From an uncultured Lachnospiraceae bacterium (lineage in GTDB: Bacteria; Bacillota; Clostridia; Lachnospirales; Lachnospiraceae): a DNA stretch of 33,150 nucleotides. Positions within the stretch are counted from its first letter, which is position 1, and each line of letters begins with the position of its first letter. A model generated the notes under the pieces. That model did not search any database. It worked only from the letters and a program-made list of their open reading frames with translations, and was not told the DNA's origin. Positions 6,371-14,220 of the stretch are shown here, one piece after another. Location of the stretch: the NCBI GenBank assembly GCA_947175035.1, contig CAMWLG010000039.1:1-33150 (forward strand). The letters run 5' to 3'. A program made the translations under genes and the position numbers.

Positions 6371-9310
6371 CTATAGTTCATTTGTCACACCCGCGTCAGG
6401 CCTGTCCGCCTTACCGGTAACAAGTTCGTCCTCCTCAGCCAGACCATAATAATATTTGATGACATCCCTTGTAAGCTGCGCAGCATAGTCGGAAGAATAA
6501 CCGAAGGGAATCCTTGTGGCTATGGCAATCTCCGGCGTCTCATAGGGTGCATAACAGATAAACAATGCATGGTTAGGACGGGACTTGGTCTGCTCCGCCG
6601 TTCCCGTCTTGCCTGCCACGTTTACTGCCAAATTCGCAAAATATGACTTGTTGCGCACAACATCCCTCATACCGGCATGAAAAGCATTCCAGTAGCTATC
6701 CGGCAAGTCCACGGTATTGCGTACCTTCGGTGCAAATTCCGTGATAACATTGCCATGGGAATCCGTCACCTTGTCAAGCAGCGTCAAGTCATAGCAGGTG
6801 CCCCCGTTGGCAATCGTAGCCGTGTATCTGGCAAGCGCGGCAGTGGTATAGCTATGGCTCCCCTGACCGATAGCGGAACGAACGGTGTCCTGGCTTGAAA
6901 CCTCCGGGCTATACTCCGTGATTTCCACTCCGGATTTGTCAGTGAGCCCGAATAAATCCGCATATGCATAAAGTGTGTTCAAGCCTTCCTGATCGTCATA
7001 GGTTCCCGAGCGGGTGGCAAGCTTATAGCCCACATCATAGAAAAAGAAATTGCATGAATCTCTGATTGCCGTCGTCACGTTCTCACTGCCATGCCCTGAT
7101 CTATTCCAGCACCTCGGTGGCGGCACAACGGCATTGTACGTGCCTGTACAAAGAATCGTATCCCTCATGCTGATAACCCCTTCCATGAGTCCTGCTGAAG
7201 CGGACACAATCTTGAAGGTGGAACCGGGCGCCGCTTTATATTGCGTCGCGTAATTTAACTGAGGCTGCGCCTTATCCGCGTTCAGCTTGGCATAGTAGGC
7301 AGCATCAATGGAATTTGCCATTTTATTGTTGTCATAACCGGGATAGGACACCATGGCAAGCACCTGCCCCGTGTTCACATCCGTGATTACCACGGAGGCA
7401 TTACAGGGGTCAAGAGCAAGCTGTGCGGGTGTAATATCCAGATTGTCAATACGGTTCTTCATGAATTTGTATGCGGTAATCCGATTCTGATAAAGAGCCT
7501 CTTCATCCTCCAGCGGGATATCGATTACCTTCTGTTCACAGAGAAGCATACAGATCTGTTTTCCACTAATCCGATCATTCAAAAGCATATATTTATAAAA
7601 ACGCTTCTGAAATTCCGTGTTGTGCTCTATCATGTCAATAATGTAATCCAACAGCTTTTCATATATCTCCGCAGAATCTGCATATTTTTCATTTAACTCA
7701 AGCTTGCTTACGTCGATCCAATTCTGTGAAATACAATACTGCAGATATTCATTGAGACTCAAAACCTCGTCCTTTGTCCATGCAATATACGTCGCATCCT
7801 CCTCGTTCACCGCCTCGCTCATAATGATACCATTGCTCTGCAGTCTAGAGACGATATTGCTCTGATAGACCTGATACTCCTTGGAAAGCTTGTTGTATGG
7901 GGTCTTTCCCTCGGTCAACTCATAGCGAAGCTTTCCATAAACCTCCTCCTTGTAAGCGAGATAGGTCTCGTACACCGCACGTTCCGTCTCTCCCGCATTC
8001 TCCGCCGCAAAATGCTTCATATCCACGATATTGTTGTTGATCACGGCGTAATACACGTCATAGATAGGAATTATAATATTTGCGGACGTGGAATTCTCCC
8101 CCGCCTTATACTCCTTGATATCGTAAAGCTTGTCGGACACAATCCCCGCCAGCTTTTGCTCCACGATATTGTATATTGCAATCTGCAGTTCACGATCCAA
8201 GGTACAATAGACATCCTGCCCTGCCTGTGGCTCCGTCCGCTCCAGAATCTGCATCACCTTTCCCGTGTTGTTGGTGACAACCTTCTCGTAGCCCTTGATG
8301 CCCTGAAGCGTGGTCTCCATGGATGCTTCCAGTCCGCTCTTTCCCACCACGTCACTGATGGTATAAGCGTCTGTTCTTCCACCAGCCTCCGCCACCTGTT
8401 CATTCAGGCTGGTGAGCTCATCTGAGGAGATCTTTCCGGTATACCCCAGCACATGGGCAAAATATTTGCTGTCATTATAACGACGCACCGTATCTTCCTC
8501 TATGGTGACACCCGGCAGATCCTCCGAGTTTTCCATGATGACAGCCACTGTCTCCTCACTGACATTGGTGGCCACCGTCGTGCCTATATATTTGCGATAA
8601 GAGGTCTGCTGCATGGCAAACCGGATCGTGGCCATCTGCAGCCACTCCTCCCTCGTGTATCCCTTTCCCGGAATAAAATCAGAATCGTTGTCCCCCTTGA
8701 TTTCATATTCGCCGATGCCAAAGGTAAACCCGTCCCTTCCCTCGTTGCGGCTCAAGCTCTGCATCACCTCCAGAGGCGTTGACGACAACTCCTCCGGTGT
8801 CAGGTCATCAACCAGCCTGTGGTCATAGACATCCGCCAGAAATCGCTTCAACGACGTCCCTTCTGCGGCAAACGCAAACTCGCCGTCCTCGTCCAGCACA
8901 ATCTTAAAGTCCGTGATCACCTTATCCCCATTTTGCTCAATCAATTTGATGAGACGATAGATGGTGTCATTCATCTTTCGGTTCTTGTTACTGTTCTCAT
9001 AGACATCCTCAATCTTCACAAAATACGCCAGCTCGTTATATGCAAGGACATAGCCGTTTCTGTCCAAAATATTGCCCCGCGCGCTGGAGATATCCCTGGT
9101 CTTCTCCGTTGAGAGCATGAAATCATTCAGATACTCTTCACCCTTCACGATCTGCAGGTTAAAACATCTGAAAATCAAAGTCCCCCCCAGCAGCACGAAC
9201 AGCAGCGTCAGAAGCGTCAGTCTGCTGGTTATGAAATTAATAAAATTGTCCCGAATCTCGTCAAACAAATTTCTGAGCGCTCCTTTTCTCTCTCTCTTCC
9301 AACTTTTCAT
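6371..9310 (-). CDS. mrdA: Penicillin-binding protein 2 (elongasome transpeptidase), with large insertion
   Basis: This class B PBP cross-links side-wall peptidoglycan and pairs with RodA. It has a basic cytoplasmic N-terminus, one membrane helix (about 30-50), then the dimerisation region beginning with SSARGNILDRNGYVLAYN. The transpeptidase domain holds STFK (Ser697, Lys700), SCN (752-754) and KTGT (901-904). At 979 residues it is much longer than the 600-700 of most PBP2s. The extra length is mainly a predominantly helical segment (about 395-635) between CTLDRELQIAIYNIV and ASVVITDVNTGQVLAMVSYP, which are close together in ordinary PBP2. ATG 9310 overlaps mreD by 50 bp and has a weak Shine-Dalgarno sequence. 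TTG 9268, 11 nt after AAGGAG and overlapping the mreD stop by 8 nt, is a credible alternative (965 residues). Confidence 0.93.
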   Translation of the reverse strand: MKSWKRERKGALRNLFDEIRDNFINFITSRLTLLTLLFVLLGGTLIFRCFNLQIVKGEEYLNDFMLSTEKTRDISSARGNILDRNGYVLAYNELAYFVKIEDVYENSNKNRKMNDTIYRLIKLIEQNGDKVITDFKIVLDEDGEFAFAAEGTSLKRFLADVYDHRLVDDLTPEELSSTPLEVMQSLSRNEGRDGFTFGIGEYEIKGDNDSDFIPGKGYTREEWLQMATIRFAMQQTSYRKYIGTTVATNVSEETVAVIMENSEDLPGVTIEEDTVRRYNDSKYFAHVLGYTGKISSDELTSLNEQVAEAGGRTDAYTISDVVGKSGLEASMETTLQGIKGYEKVVTNNTGKVMQILERTEPQAGQDVYCTLDRELQIAIYNIVEQKLAGIVSDKLYDIKEYKAGENSTSANIIIPIYDVYYAVINNNIVDMKHFAAENAGETERAVYETYLAYKEEVYGKLRYELTEGKTPYNKLSKEYQVYQSNIVSRLQSNGIIMSEAVNEEDATYIAWTKDEVLSLNEYLQYCISQNWIDVSKLELNEKYADSAEIYEKLLDYIIDMIEHNTEFQKRFYKYMLLNDRISGKQICMLLCEQKVIDIPLEDEEALYQNRITAYKFMKNRIDNLDITPAQLALDPCNASVVITDVNTGQVLAMVSYPGYDNNKMANSIDAAYYAKLNADKAQPQLNYATQYKAAPGSTFKIVSASAGLMEGVISMRDTILCTGTYNAVVPPPRCWNRSGHGSENVTTAIRDSCNFFFYDVGYKLATRSGTYDDQEGLNTLYAYADLFGLTDKSGVEITEYSPEVSSQDTVRSAIGQGSHSYTTAALARYTATIANGGTCYDLTLLDKVTDSHGNVITEFAPKVRNTVDLPDSYWNAFHAGMRDVVRNKSYFANLAVNVAGKTGTAEQTKSRPNHALFICYAPYETPEIAIATRIPFGYSSDYAAQLTRDVIKYYYGLAEEDELVTGKADRPDAGVTNEL

Positions 9311-9779
9311 TTATCTTTAGGATAACAGGGTACAGAAATACCGTGACTAAAATGGTATAAAGCGCTTCCGGCACGATAATCCTTCTGAAATAATACAGAA
9401 AATCAAATCTTCCACGCAAAAGAAACAGCAAAATATAACATACAACGCCATAGGACAGATCGCTCACCACAATCAAGGCGATGGGAAGCTTAATATCCTC
9501 CGGATAGAAAATGCGGGAGAATTTCCCGTTAATATAACCTATATATGTCAGGATCAGCGCGTAAAATCCCAAGACCCCTCCATAAAAAACGTCGCTTAGA
9601 AATCCGCAAAAAAAACCGATCACCATGCCGTCCTTCTCCCCCCTCATAAAACCAAAGGAGGAGGTCAGGATGATTGTCAGCTTGGGGACAATCCCCCCCA
9701 GGGCAAAATGATTAAACACCGCAGACTCCAGCAAAAAGCTTAAAAAAATCATAAAAGCCACAATCACCTTACGGAGCAT
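9261..9779 (-). CDS. mreD: Rod shape-determining membrane protein MreD
   Basis: MreD is a polytopic membrane protein of the elongasome that sits with MreC and RodA/PBP2. The 172-residue product has five or six hydrophobic helices and little soluble sequence. A family-like stretch reads FGFMRGEKDGMVIGFFCGFL, followed by SDVFYGGVLGFYALILTYIG. ATG 9779 has AAGGAGAG upstream and lies 12 nt after the mreC stop. Its 3' end overlaps the beginning of pbp2. Assignment rests on the helix pattern plus position between mreC and pbp2, since MreD sequences diverge strongly. Confidence 0.92.
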   Translation of the reverse strand: MLRKVIVAFMIFLSFLLESAVFNHFALGGIVPKLTIILTSSFGFMRGEKDGMVIGFFCGFLSDVFYGGVLGFYALILTYIGYINGKFSRIFYPEDIKLPIALIVVSDLSYGVVCYILLFLLRGRFDFLYYFRRIIVPEALYTILVTVFLYPVILKINEKLEEREKRSAQKFV

Positions 9780-9791
9780 ACAAACTCTCCT

Positions 9792-10661
9792 TTACTTTTC
9801 CACGACCTGTTTGAGATCCGTGATGACCAACACCTCACTCAAATGCTCAAAATCTACCGCCGGAGTGATATATCCGGACTTGGTAAGATTGTTATTGTCC
9901 CTGTTAATTGTATGTATATATCCAATCAAAATATTGGGAAGATATTTGTCACTGATATCGGAAGTGACAATCTTGTCACCCTCCACCACCACGTTTTTGC
10001 TGTCCACCAGTTTGTTAAACGTGATGACTCCGTCTGCCATCATCTTCAGATCGCCGGACACGATCATCTTGTCTCCCGTGGCTAGTGTCATGGCGCTCAC
10101 ATTACTGTTGTCGGAGATGATCGCTGTAACCTGTGACCAGTTGGGCCCCGTGGAAGTAATCCTTCCCACCAGACCGCCCCCCGCGATCACATTCATATTT
10201 TCAGCAAGCCCGTCATCACTGCCCTTGTCAATGGTGAAGGCCGTATACCAGTTGCCGGGATCCCTGGCGATAATCCGCGCGCCGATCTTCTGATACTCGC
10301 CATATTGTTCATCCAATTCCAACAAAGCGCGAAGCTCGTTCAATTCATACTTATCCTGTTGGAGAAGCGTATTCTCCTCGGTGAGTGCCGCCACCTCGTC
10401 CCGCAGCCTGGCATTCTCATCCAAAAGCTCCCTGATCTGCACCAACTCCTCGGAACGTCTGGAGAGCCATTCCCCCGCTTGGGAGATTCCCTGTTGAAAT
10501 GGGATCACCACCTGCCCCAGTGCCGTGTTCAAAGGCTTGTTGAACACATTGGTGCCGAAGGTCATAAACATCAATATCACACATAATGCAGTTAATATAA
10601 AAAGGAGATACTTACCCGGTATAGTAAATCTCTCCCCTTTTCGCTTTACAACCGGACTCAT
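9792..10661 (-). CDS. mreC: Rod shape-determining protein MreC
   Basis: MreC links the MreB filament to the extracytoplasmic wall-synthesis enzymes. The 289-residue protein has a short cytoplasmic N-terminus, one membrane helix (about 17-37), a coiled coil (about 65-115, rich in Glu and Leu: LRDEVAALTEENTLLQQDKY), and the two beta domains with the family strings IGARIIARDPGNWYTAFTID and NVIAGGGLVGRI. It starts at ATG 10661, whose ATGA overlaps the mreB stop by 4 nt, a classic translational coupling. Confidence 0.95.
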   Translation of the reverse strand: MSPVVKRKGERFTIPGKYLLFILTALCVILMFMTFGTNVFNKPLNTALGQVVIPFQQGISQAGEWLSRRSEELVQIRELLDENARLRDEVAALTEENTLLQQDKYELNELRALLELDEQYGEYQKIGARIIARDPGNWYTAFTIDKGSDDGLAENMNVIAGGGLVGRITSTGPNWSQVTAIISDNSNVSAMTLATGDKMIVSGDLKMMADGVITFNKLVDSKNVVVEGDKIVTSDISDKYLPNILIGYIHTINRDNNNLTKSGYITPAVDFEHLSEVLVITDLKQVVEK

Positions 10662-11668
10662 TTACTCATCCCTTCAATTGCATAGGCAACAGATTTATAA
10701 TTGTCATCCTTGATGATCTTGGCAAGCCCCATAGCCACGCTGGTGAGCGGGCTCTCTGCCACATTGACCTTAAGCCCCGTTCCCACAGCCATGCGCTCCG
10801 CCAGATGATTCACCTGGGACGCCCCGCCTGTCAGATAGATTCCATGGCGATAAATATCCGCCGCAAGCTCAGGGGGAGTCCGTTCCAAAATCACCTTGAC
10901 ATTATCTATGATCGTATTGAAATGCTCTTCCAGGGATTCATCCACCAATTTGGTGGGAATCTCCCGCTCCACGGGAAGCCCGGTCACAATATCCCGCCCG
11001 TAGACCAGGGCACCCTTGCCCGCATCCACAAGCTCCTTCAAAGAAATCTTGACCATCTCCGCGGTCTTGCCGCCGATAATCAACGAGAACTCTCTGCGAA
11101 CTGCCGCCCTGATCGCCTCATCAAATTTGAGCCCCCCAACCTTGATCAAACGGCTGAGAACGATACCACCCAAGGACAAAATCGAAATTTCCGTGGTTTC
11201 GTATCCCACGTTCACGACCAGAACACCTTGGGAATTCTTCACATCAATATCCAATCCAAGACCGTCTGCAACAGCCTTTTCCACCACCATGATCCGCTTT
11301 GCCTTCACATTGGCATCCTTGACCAGATCATAAAACGCGCGCTTCTCCACCTCCGTGACATCCGTGGGCACCGCGATAAAAAAGTCCGCGGGTTTCGCGC
11401 TGCCTTTTTGAATATCACCGATAAAATAGCGAATCAACGTCTCCATATTCTTGATATCCGCAATCACGCCGTTGGACAAAGGATATGAAATATGAATATT
11501 TCCCGGAGCTTTCTCATACATTTCAAATGCAGAATCACCATACGCGAAAAGCGTGTTTTTATTTTCAATGGCGATCATGTTCTTCTCCACCATGATATTG
11601 TCATCGCTGCGATTATAGATTTTGATATTGTTGGTACCCAAGTCAATGCCAAATACGTTGTTAGCCAT
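10658..11668 (-). CDS. mreB: MreB-family actin-like rod shape protein
   Basis: MreB forms membrane-bound filaments that orient the side-wall synthesis machinery. The actin-fold motifs are all recognisable: phosphate-1 FGIDLGTNNIKIY (6-18), connecting FIAVPTDVTEVEKRAFYD, phosphate-2 VLVVNVGYETTEISILSLGG and the adenosine motif GIYLTGGASQVNHL. The phosphate-1 loop reads DLGTNN rather than the usual DLGTAN, and the N-terminal third is more divergent than classical MreB, so this may be an Mbl/MreBH-like paralogue. The product is 336 residues. A purine-rich AAAGGGG lies upstream of ATG 11668, and mreC follows with a 4-nt overlap. Confidence 0.92.
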   Translation of the reverse strand: MANNVFGIDLGTNNIKIYNRSDDNIMVEKNMIAIENKNTLFAYGDSAFEMYEKAPGNIHISYPLSNGVIADIKNMETLIRYFIGDIQKGSAKPADFFIAVPTDVTEVEKRAFYDLVKDANVKAKRIMVVEKAVADGLGLDIDVKNSQGVLVVNVGYETTEISILSLGGIVLSRLIKVGGLKFDEAIRAAVRREFSLIIGGKTAEMVKISLKELVDAGKGALVYGRDIVTGLPVEREIPTKLVDESLEEHFNTIIDNVKVILERTPPELAADIYRHGIYLTGGASQVNHLAERMAVGTGLKVNVAESPLTSVAMGLAKIIKDDNYKSVAYAIEGMSK

Positions 11669-11719
11669 CCCGGATAGCCCCTTTCTGTTTCTGTATAAAA
11701 TTTATTGGAGCCACCGCCC

Positions 11720-12424
11720 CTATGTCAGATAACCGAGCTCTTTCAGGCTCGTATATCTGTTATCACCAATAATAATATGATCCACCAGCGGGATATCCAG
11801 CATGATCCCCAACTGGCTCACATTCCGCGTCAATTCCTTGTCACATCTGCTGGGTGTGGGATCCCCGCTGGGGTGATTGTGCACCAACAGAATATTGACA
11901 GCCCTCGCATGCAGCGCCTCCAGGAAAATTTCCCTGGGAGAAACCACGGACATTCTGACACTTCCATCAGAAATCTTCTTTTCCGCGATCATCCGCCCCT
12001 TCGTGTCAAGACATACCAAAACCACACACTCCGTGCTGCGATGCCGCAGGGATTCCATATAATATTGTGCCACCAGTGCAGGGGAATTAAACGCTAACCC
12101 TACTTTGGCATTTGCACGGCTGATGCGCATGGACAATTCCGTGATACATTTTAATTTGACCGCCTTCACGATCCCGATGCCCTTGATCTGCATCAGATCC
12201 TCCAGCGTCATATCATAGAGTCCCAGCAGCCCCTCCTTCGGGTATCTTGCCAGCGAAAGCACCTCTCCCGCCAGCTCCAACGCACTTTTCTCTTTCGTGC
12301 CCGTGCGCAGGATAATCGCCAGGAGCTCCCTCTCAGTCAATGCATCAGCTCCAAGCCGCAGAAATTTGTCATAGGGTAATTCATCGTTTGCTTGTTTGAT
12401 TGATTGTTCGTTTTTTGTCTGCAT
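11720..12424 (-). CDS. radC: RadC-family JAB/MPN-domain protein
   Basis: RadC proteins combine an N-terminal helix-hairpin-helix region with a C-terminal JAB metallo-isopeptidase/nuclease-like domain; the historic DNA-repair role in E. coli was withdrawn and the true function is unsettled. Here LPYDKFLRLGADALTERELL and GIGIVKAVKLK (HhH) precede the JAMM metal site HNHPSGDPTPSRCD, with His182, His184, Ser192 and Asp195 in the correct H-x-H-x7-S-x2-D spacing. The protein is 234 residues, which is normal. AAAGGAAG precedes ATG 12424. Position directly before mreB is common in Firmicutes, so it is probably cotranscribed with the shape genes without evident functional linkage. Confidence 0.95.
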   Translation of the reverse strand: MQTKNEQSIKQANDELPYDKFLRLGADALTERELLAIILRTGTKEKSALELAGEVLSLARYPKEGLLGLYDMTLEDLMQIKGIGIVKAVKLKCITELSMRISRANAKVGLAFNSPALVAQYYMESLRHRSTECVVLVCLDTKGRMIAEKKISDGSVRMSVVSPREIFLEALHARAVNILLVHNHPSGDPTPSRCDKELTRNVSQLGIMLDIPLVDHIIIGDNRYTSLKELGYLT

Positions 12425-12479
12425 TCACACTTCCTTTGCCTTCTCCATAGCACAGGAAACAGACCCGCCCGATATCCAC

Positions 12480-12719
12480 CTACCTGACAAAACGATAAAG
12501 CATAAAGCCAATCAGAATGCCCGCAATGCCGGCAATCGTGATATTGAACTTTAATCCAAAGGTCAACACAAAAAGCCCCATATTCAACACAAGCGGCTCC
12601 TCCAGCCCGAAGACCTGCCCGTAATTCAGAAAACTGTTCGGGAAAAAATGCGCCAGCATACTGCCCAACACAAAACCTCCCAATACCAGACATACCAGAA
12701 TCCAGTTATCCTTCCTCAT
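12480..12719 (-). CDS. DUF4321-type small membrane protein
   Basis: A 79-residue protein with two strongly hydrophobic helices (about 6-25 and 50-75) joined by a short loop containing FFPNSFLNYGQVFGLEEPLV. The sequence and position before radC match the DUF4321 family of clostridia, whose function is unknown. ATG 12719 has GGGGAG upstream. It is the first gene behind the promoter at 12773-12801 and may therefore be the leading gene of the radC-mre-min unit. The maf gene that often accompanies it in other Firmicutes is not present here. Confidence 0.85.
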   Translation of the reverse strand: MRKDNWILVCLVLGGFVLGSMLAHFFPNSFLNYGQVFGLEEPLVLNMGLFVLTFGLKFNITIAGIAGILIGFMLYRFVR

Positions 12720-12772
12720 GAGTGCTCCCCATCTTTCCTTCGTATGCGCAATCCAAAGTTACGCTGTCACTT

Positions 12773-12801
12773 ATTGTAGCATAAAATACCAAAACTGTAC
12801 A
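12773..12801 (-). promoter_or_regulatory. Promoter of the DUF4321-radC-mre-min operon
   Basis: Read on the minus strand, -35 TGTACA (12796-12801), a 17-nt spacer and -10 TACAAT (12773-12778) preceded by TGC (extended -10) form a good sigma-A promoter about 55 nt before ATG 12719. No comparably clear promoter was found between here and the P-loop gene, so the whole wall/division cluster may depend on it. Confidence 0.65.
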
Positions 12802-12851
12802 CAAAATTTACCTATTTTTTTTCTTTCGGATTTTCTCTAATTCTTTCAAAT

Positions 12852-14156
12852 TCATCCAAATTCTATGATTTTCTTGTCAACGAGTGACTGCAATGATTTC
12901 AATATGCCGAATTTCGCATGCTGCCAAGTCAACCCGCCCTGAAAATAGACCGCATATGGCTCCTTGATGGGCCCGTCCGCCGAAAGTTCAATGGAGGAAC
13001 CCGACACAAACGCCCCCGCCGCCATGATAACCTTGGCGTCATATCCCGGCATATCCCAAGGCTCCGGCGTCACATGGGAATCCACCGGTGCTGCCGCCTG
13101 AATCCCCTCGCAGAAGGCAATCACTCCCTCCGGCGTGCCGAAAGTCACCGCCTGAATGATATCATGCCTGCTCTCCGTGCCGTTTGGAACCACGGCAAAC
13201 CCCAGCTTTTCATAAATATTTGCCGCAAAAATAGCCCCTTTCAGCGCTCCCGCCGTCACTGTGGGTGCAAGGAACAACCCCTGATAAAAATCAGGCAGCA
13301 CCCCAAGGGAGGCTCCCACCTCCTTGCCAAGCCCCGGACTGGTGAGCCTGTAAGCGGCATTTTCCACACAGTCCCTTCTGCCCGCAATATACCCGCCGAT
13401 GGGCGCAAGTCCCCCGCCGGGATTTTTGATCAAGGAGCCCACCACCATATCCGCCCCCACGTCCGAAGGCTCCAAAGTCTCCACAAATTCCCCGTAACAA
13501 TTGTCAACCATGCAGATGACATCCGGTTTGACGGACTTCACGAAAGCAATCAGTTCCCCAATCCTCGCCACGGACAGGGTTGGTCTGGTCTGATAGCCCT
13601 TGGAGCGCTGAATGGTCACCAGCTTTGTCTTGTCATTGATGGCCTTCCTGATATTCTCATAGTCAAAACCGCCGTCCGCAAGCAAATCCACCTGCCTGTA
13701 GCTGACACCATACTCCGCAAGGGATCCTTTGGAGGGTCGGATGCCAATCACCTCTTCCAAGGTGTCATAGGGCTTCCCCACAGGAGATAACAGCTCGTCC
13801 CCCGGGCGGAGATTGCTCATCAATGCCAGCGCCAACGCATGGGTGCCGCAGGTAATCTGGGGGCGAACCAGCGCGTCCTCTGTATGAAACACATCCGCGT
13901 ACACTGCCTCCAAGGTGTCCCGCCCCAAATCGTTATAGCCATAGCCCGTGGTGCCCAGCAGACACGCCTCGCTGACTTGATTTTTCTGCATGGCACGCAA
14001 AACCTTTAATTGATTATACTCCGCAACCTCGTCTATAGCGGCAAAGCGCTCTGAAAGCTGTGTAAGTATCTCTGTCCCATAATTATAAACCGCACATGAA
14101 ATGCCCATGGAGGCATAGATCTCGCGAATGAAATCGGGTTTTGTTTGGTTTGACAT
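12852..14156 (-). CDS. ynbB: YnbB-type methionine gamma-lyase-family PLP protein
   Basis: A 434-residue fold-type I PLP enzyme of the Cys/Met-metabolism superfamily, the group called aluminium resistance protein or methionine gamma-lyase-related (YnbB in Bacillus). The PLP lysine is Lys244 in GSLIKNPGGGLAPIGGY. The substrate-side Asp lies in DVICMVDNCYGEFVE and the cofactor-binding turn in QITCGTHALALAL. The actual substrate is not established in this family. ATG 14156 has GGGAGG 9 nt upstream; a frame from 14201 lacks such a site and would run into the preceding hairpin. It follows the chemoreceptor gene, although miaA-ynbB linkage is the usual Firmicutes arrangement. Confidence 0.92.
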   Translation of the reverse strand: MSNQTKPDFIREIYASMGISCAVYNYGTEILTQLSERFAAIDEVAEYNQLKVLRAMQKNQVSEACLLGTTGYGYNDLGRDTLEAVYADVFHTEDALVRPQITCGTHALALALMSNLRPGDELLSPVGKPYDTLEEVIGIRPSKGSLAEYGVSYRQVDLLADGGFDYENIRKAINDKTKLVTIQRSKGYQTRPTLSVARIGELIAFVKSVKPDVICMVDNCYGEFVETLEPSDVGADMVVGSLIKNPGGGLAPIGGYIAGRRDCVENAAYRLTSPGLGKEVGASLGVLPDFYQGLFLAPTVTAGALKGAIFAANIYEKLGFAVVPNGTESRHDIIQAVTFGTPEGVIAFCEGIQAAAPVDSHVTPEPWDMPGYDAKVIMAAGAFVSGSSIELSADGPIKEPYAVYFQGGLTWQHAKFGILKSLQSLVDKKIIEFG

Positions 14157-14183
14157 ATGTTTGATCCTCCCTGTGCATAAAGA

Positions 14184-14214
14184 AGCTCCCCTCCAATACA
14201 TGTCAAGGGGAGCT
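14184..14214 (-). terminator. Terminator-like hairpin between chemoreceptor gene and ynbB
   Basis: AGCTCCCC and GGGGAGCT form a perfect 8-bp, GC-rich stem with a 15-nt loop, followed on the minus strand by TTCTTT. It begins 6 nt past the chemoreceptor stop and ends 27 nt before the ynbB start, so it could terminate or attenuate read-through into ynbB. Confidence 0.5.
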
Positions 14215-14220
14215 CTCGTA

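Noticed and set aside
12337..12693. Minus-strand 118-codon frame overlapping DUF4321 and radC
   Set aside because: It is an out-of-frame reading of two better supported genes, with no ribosome site.
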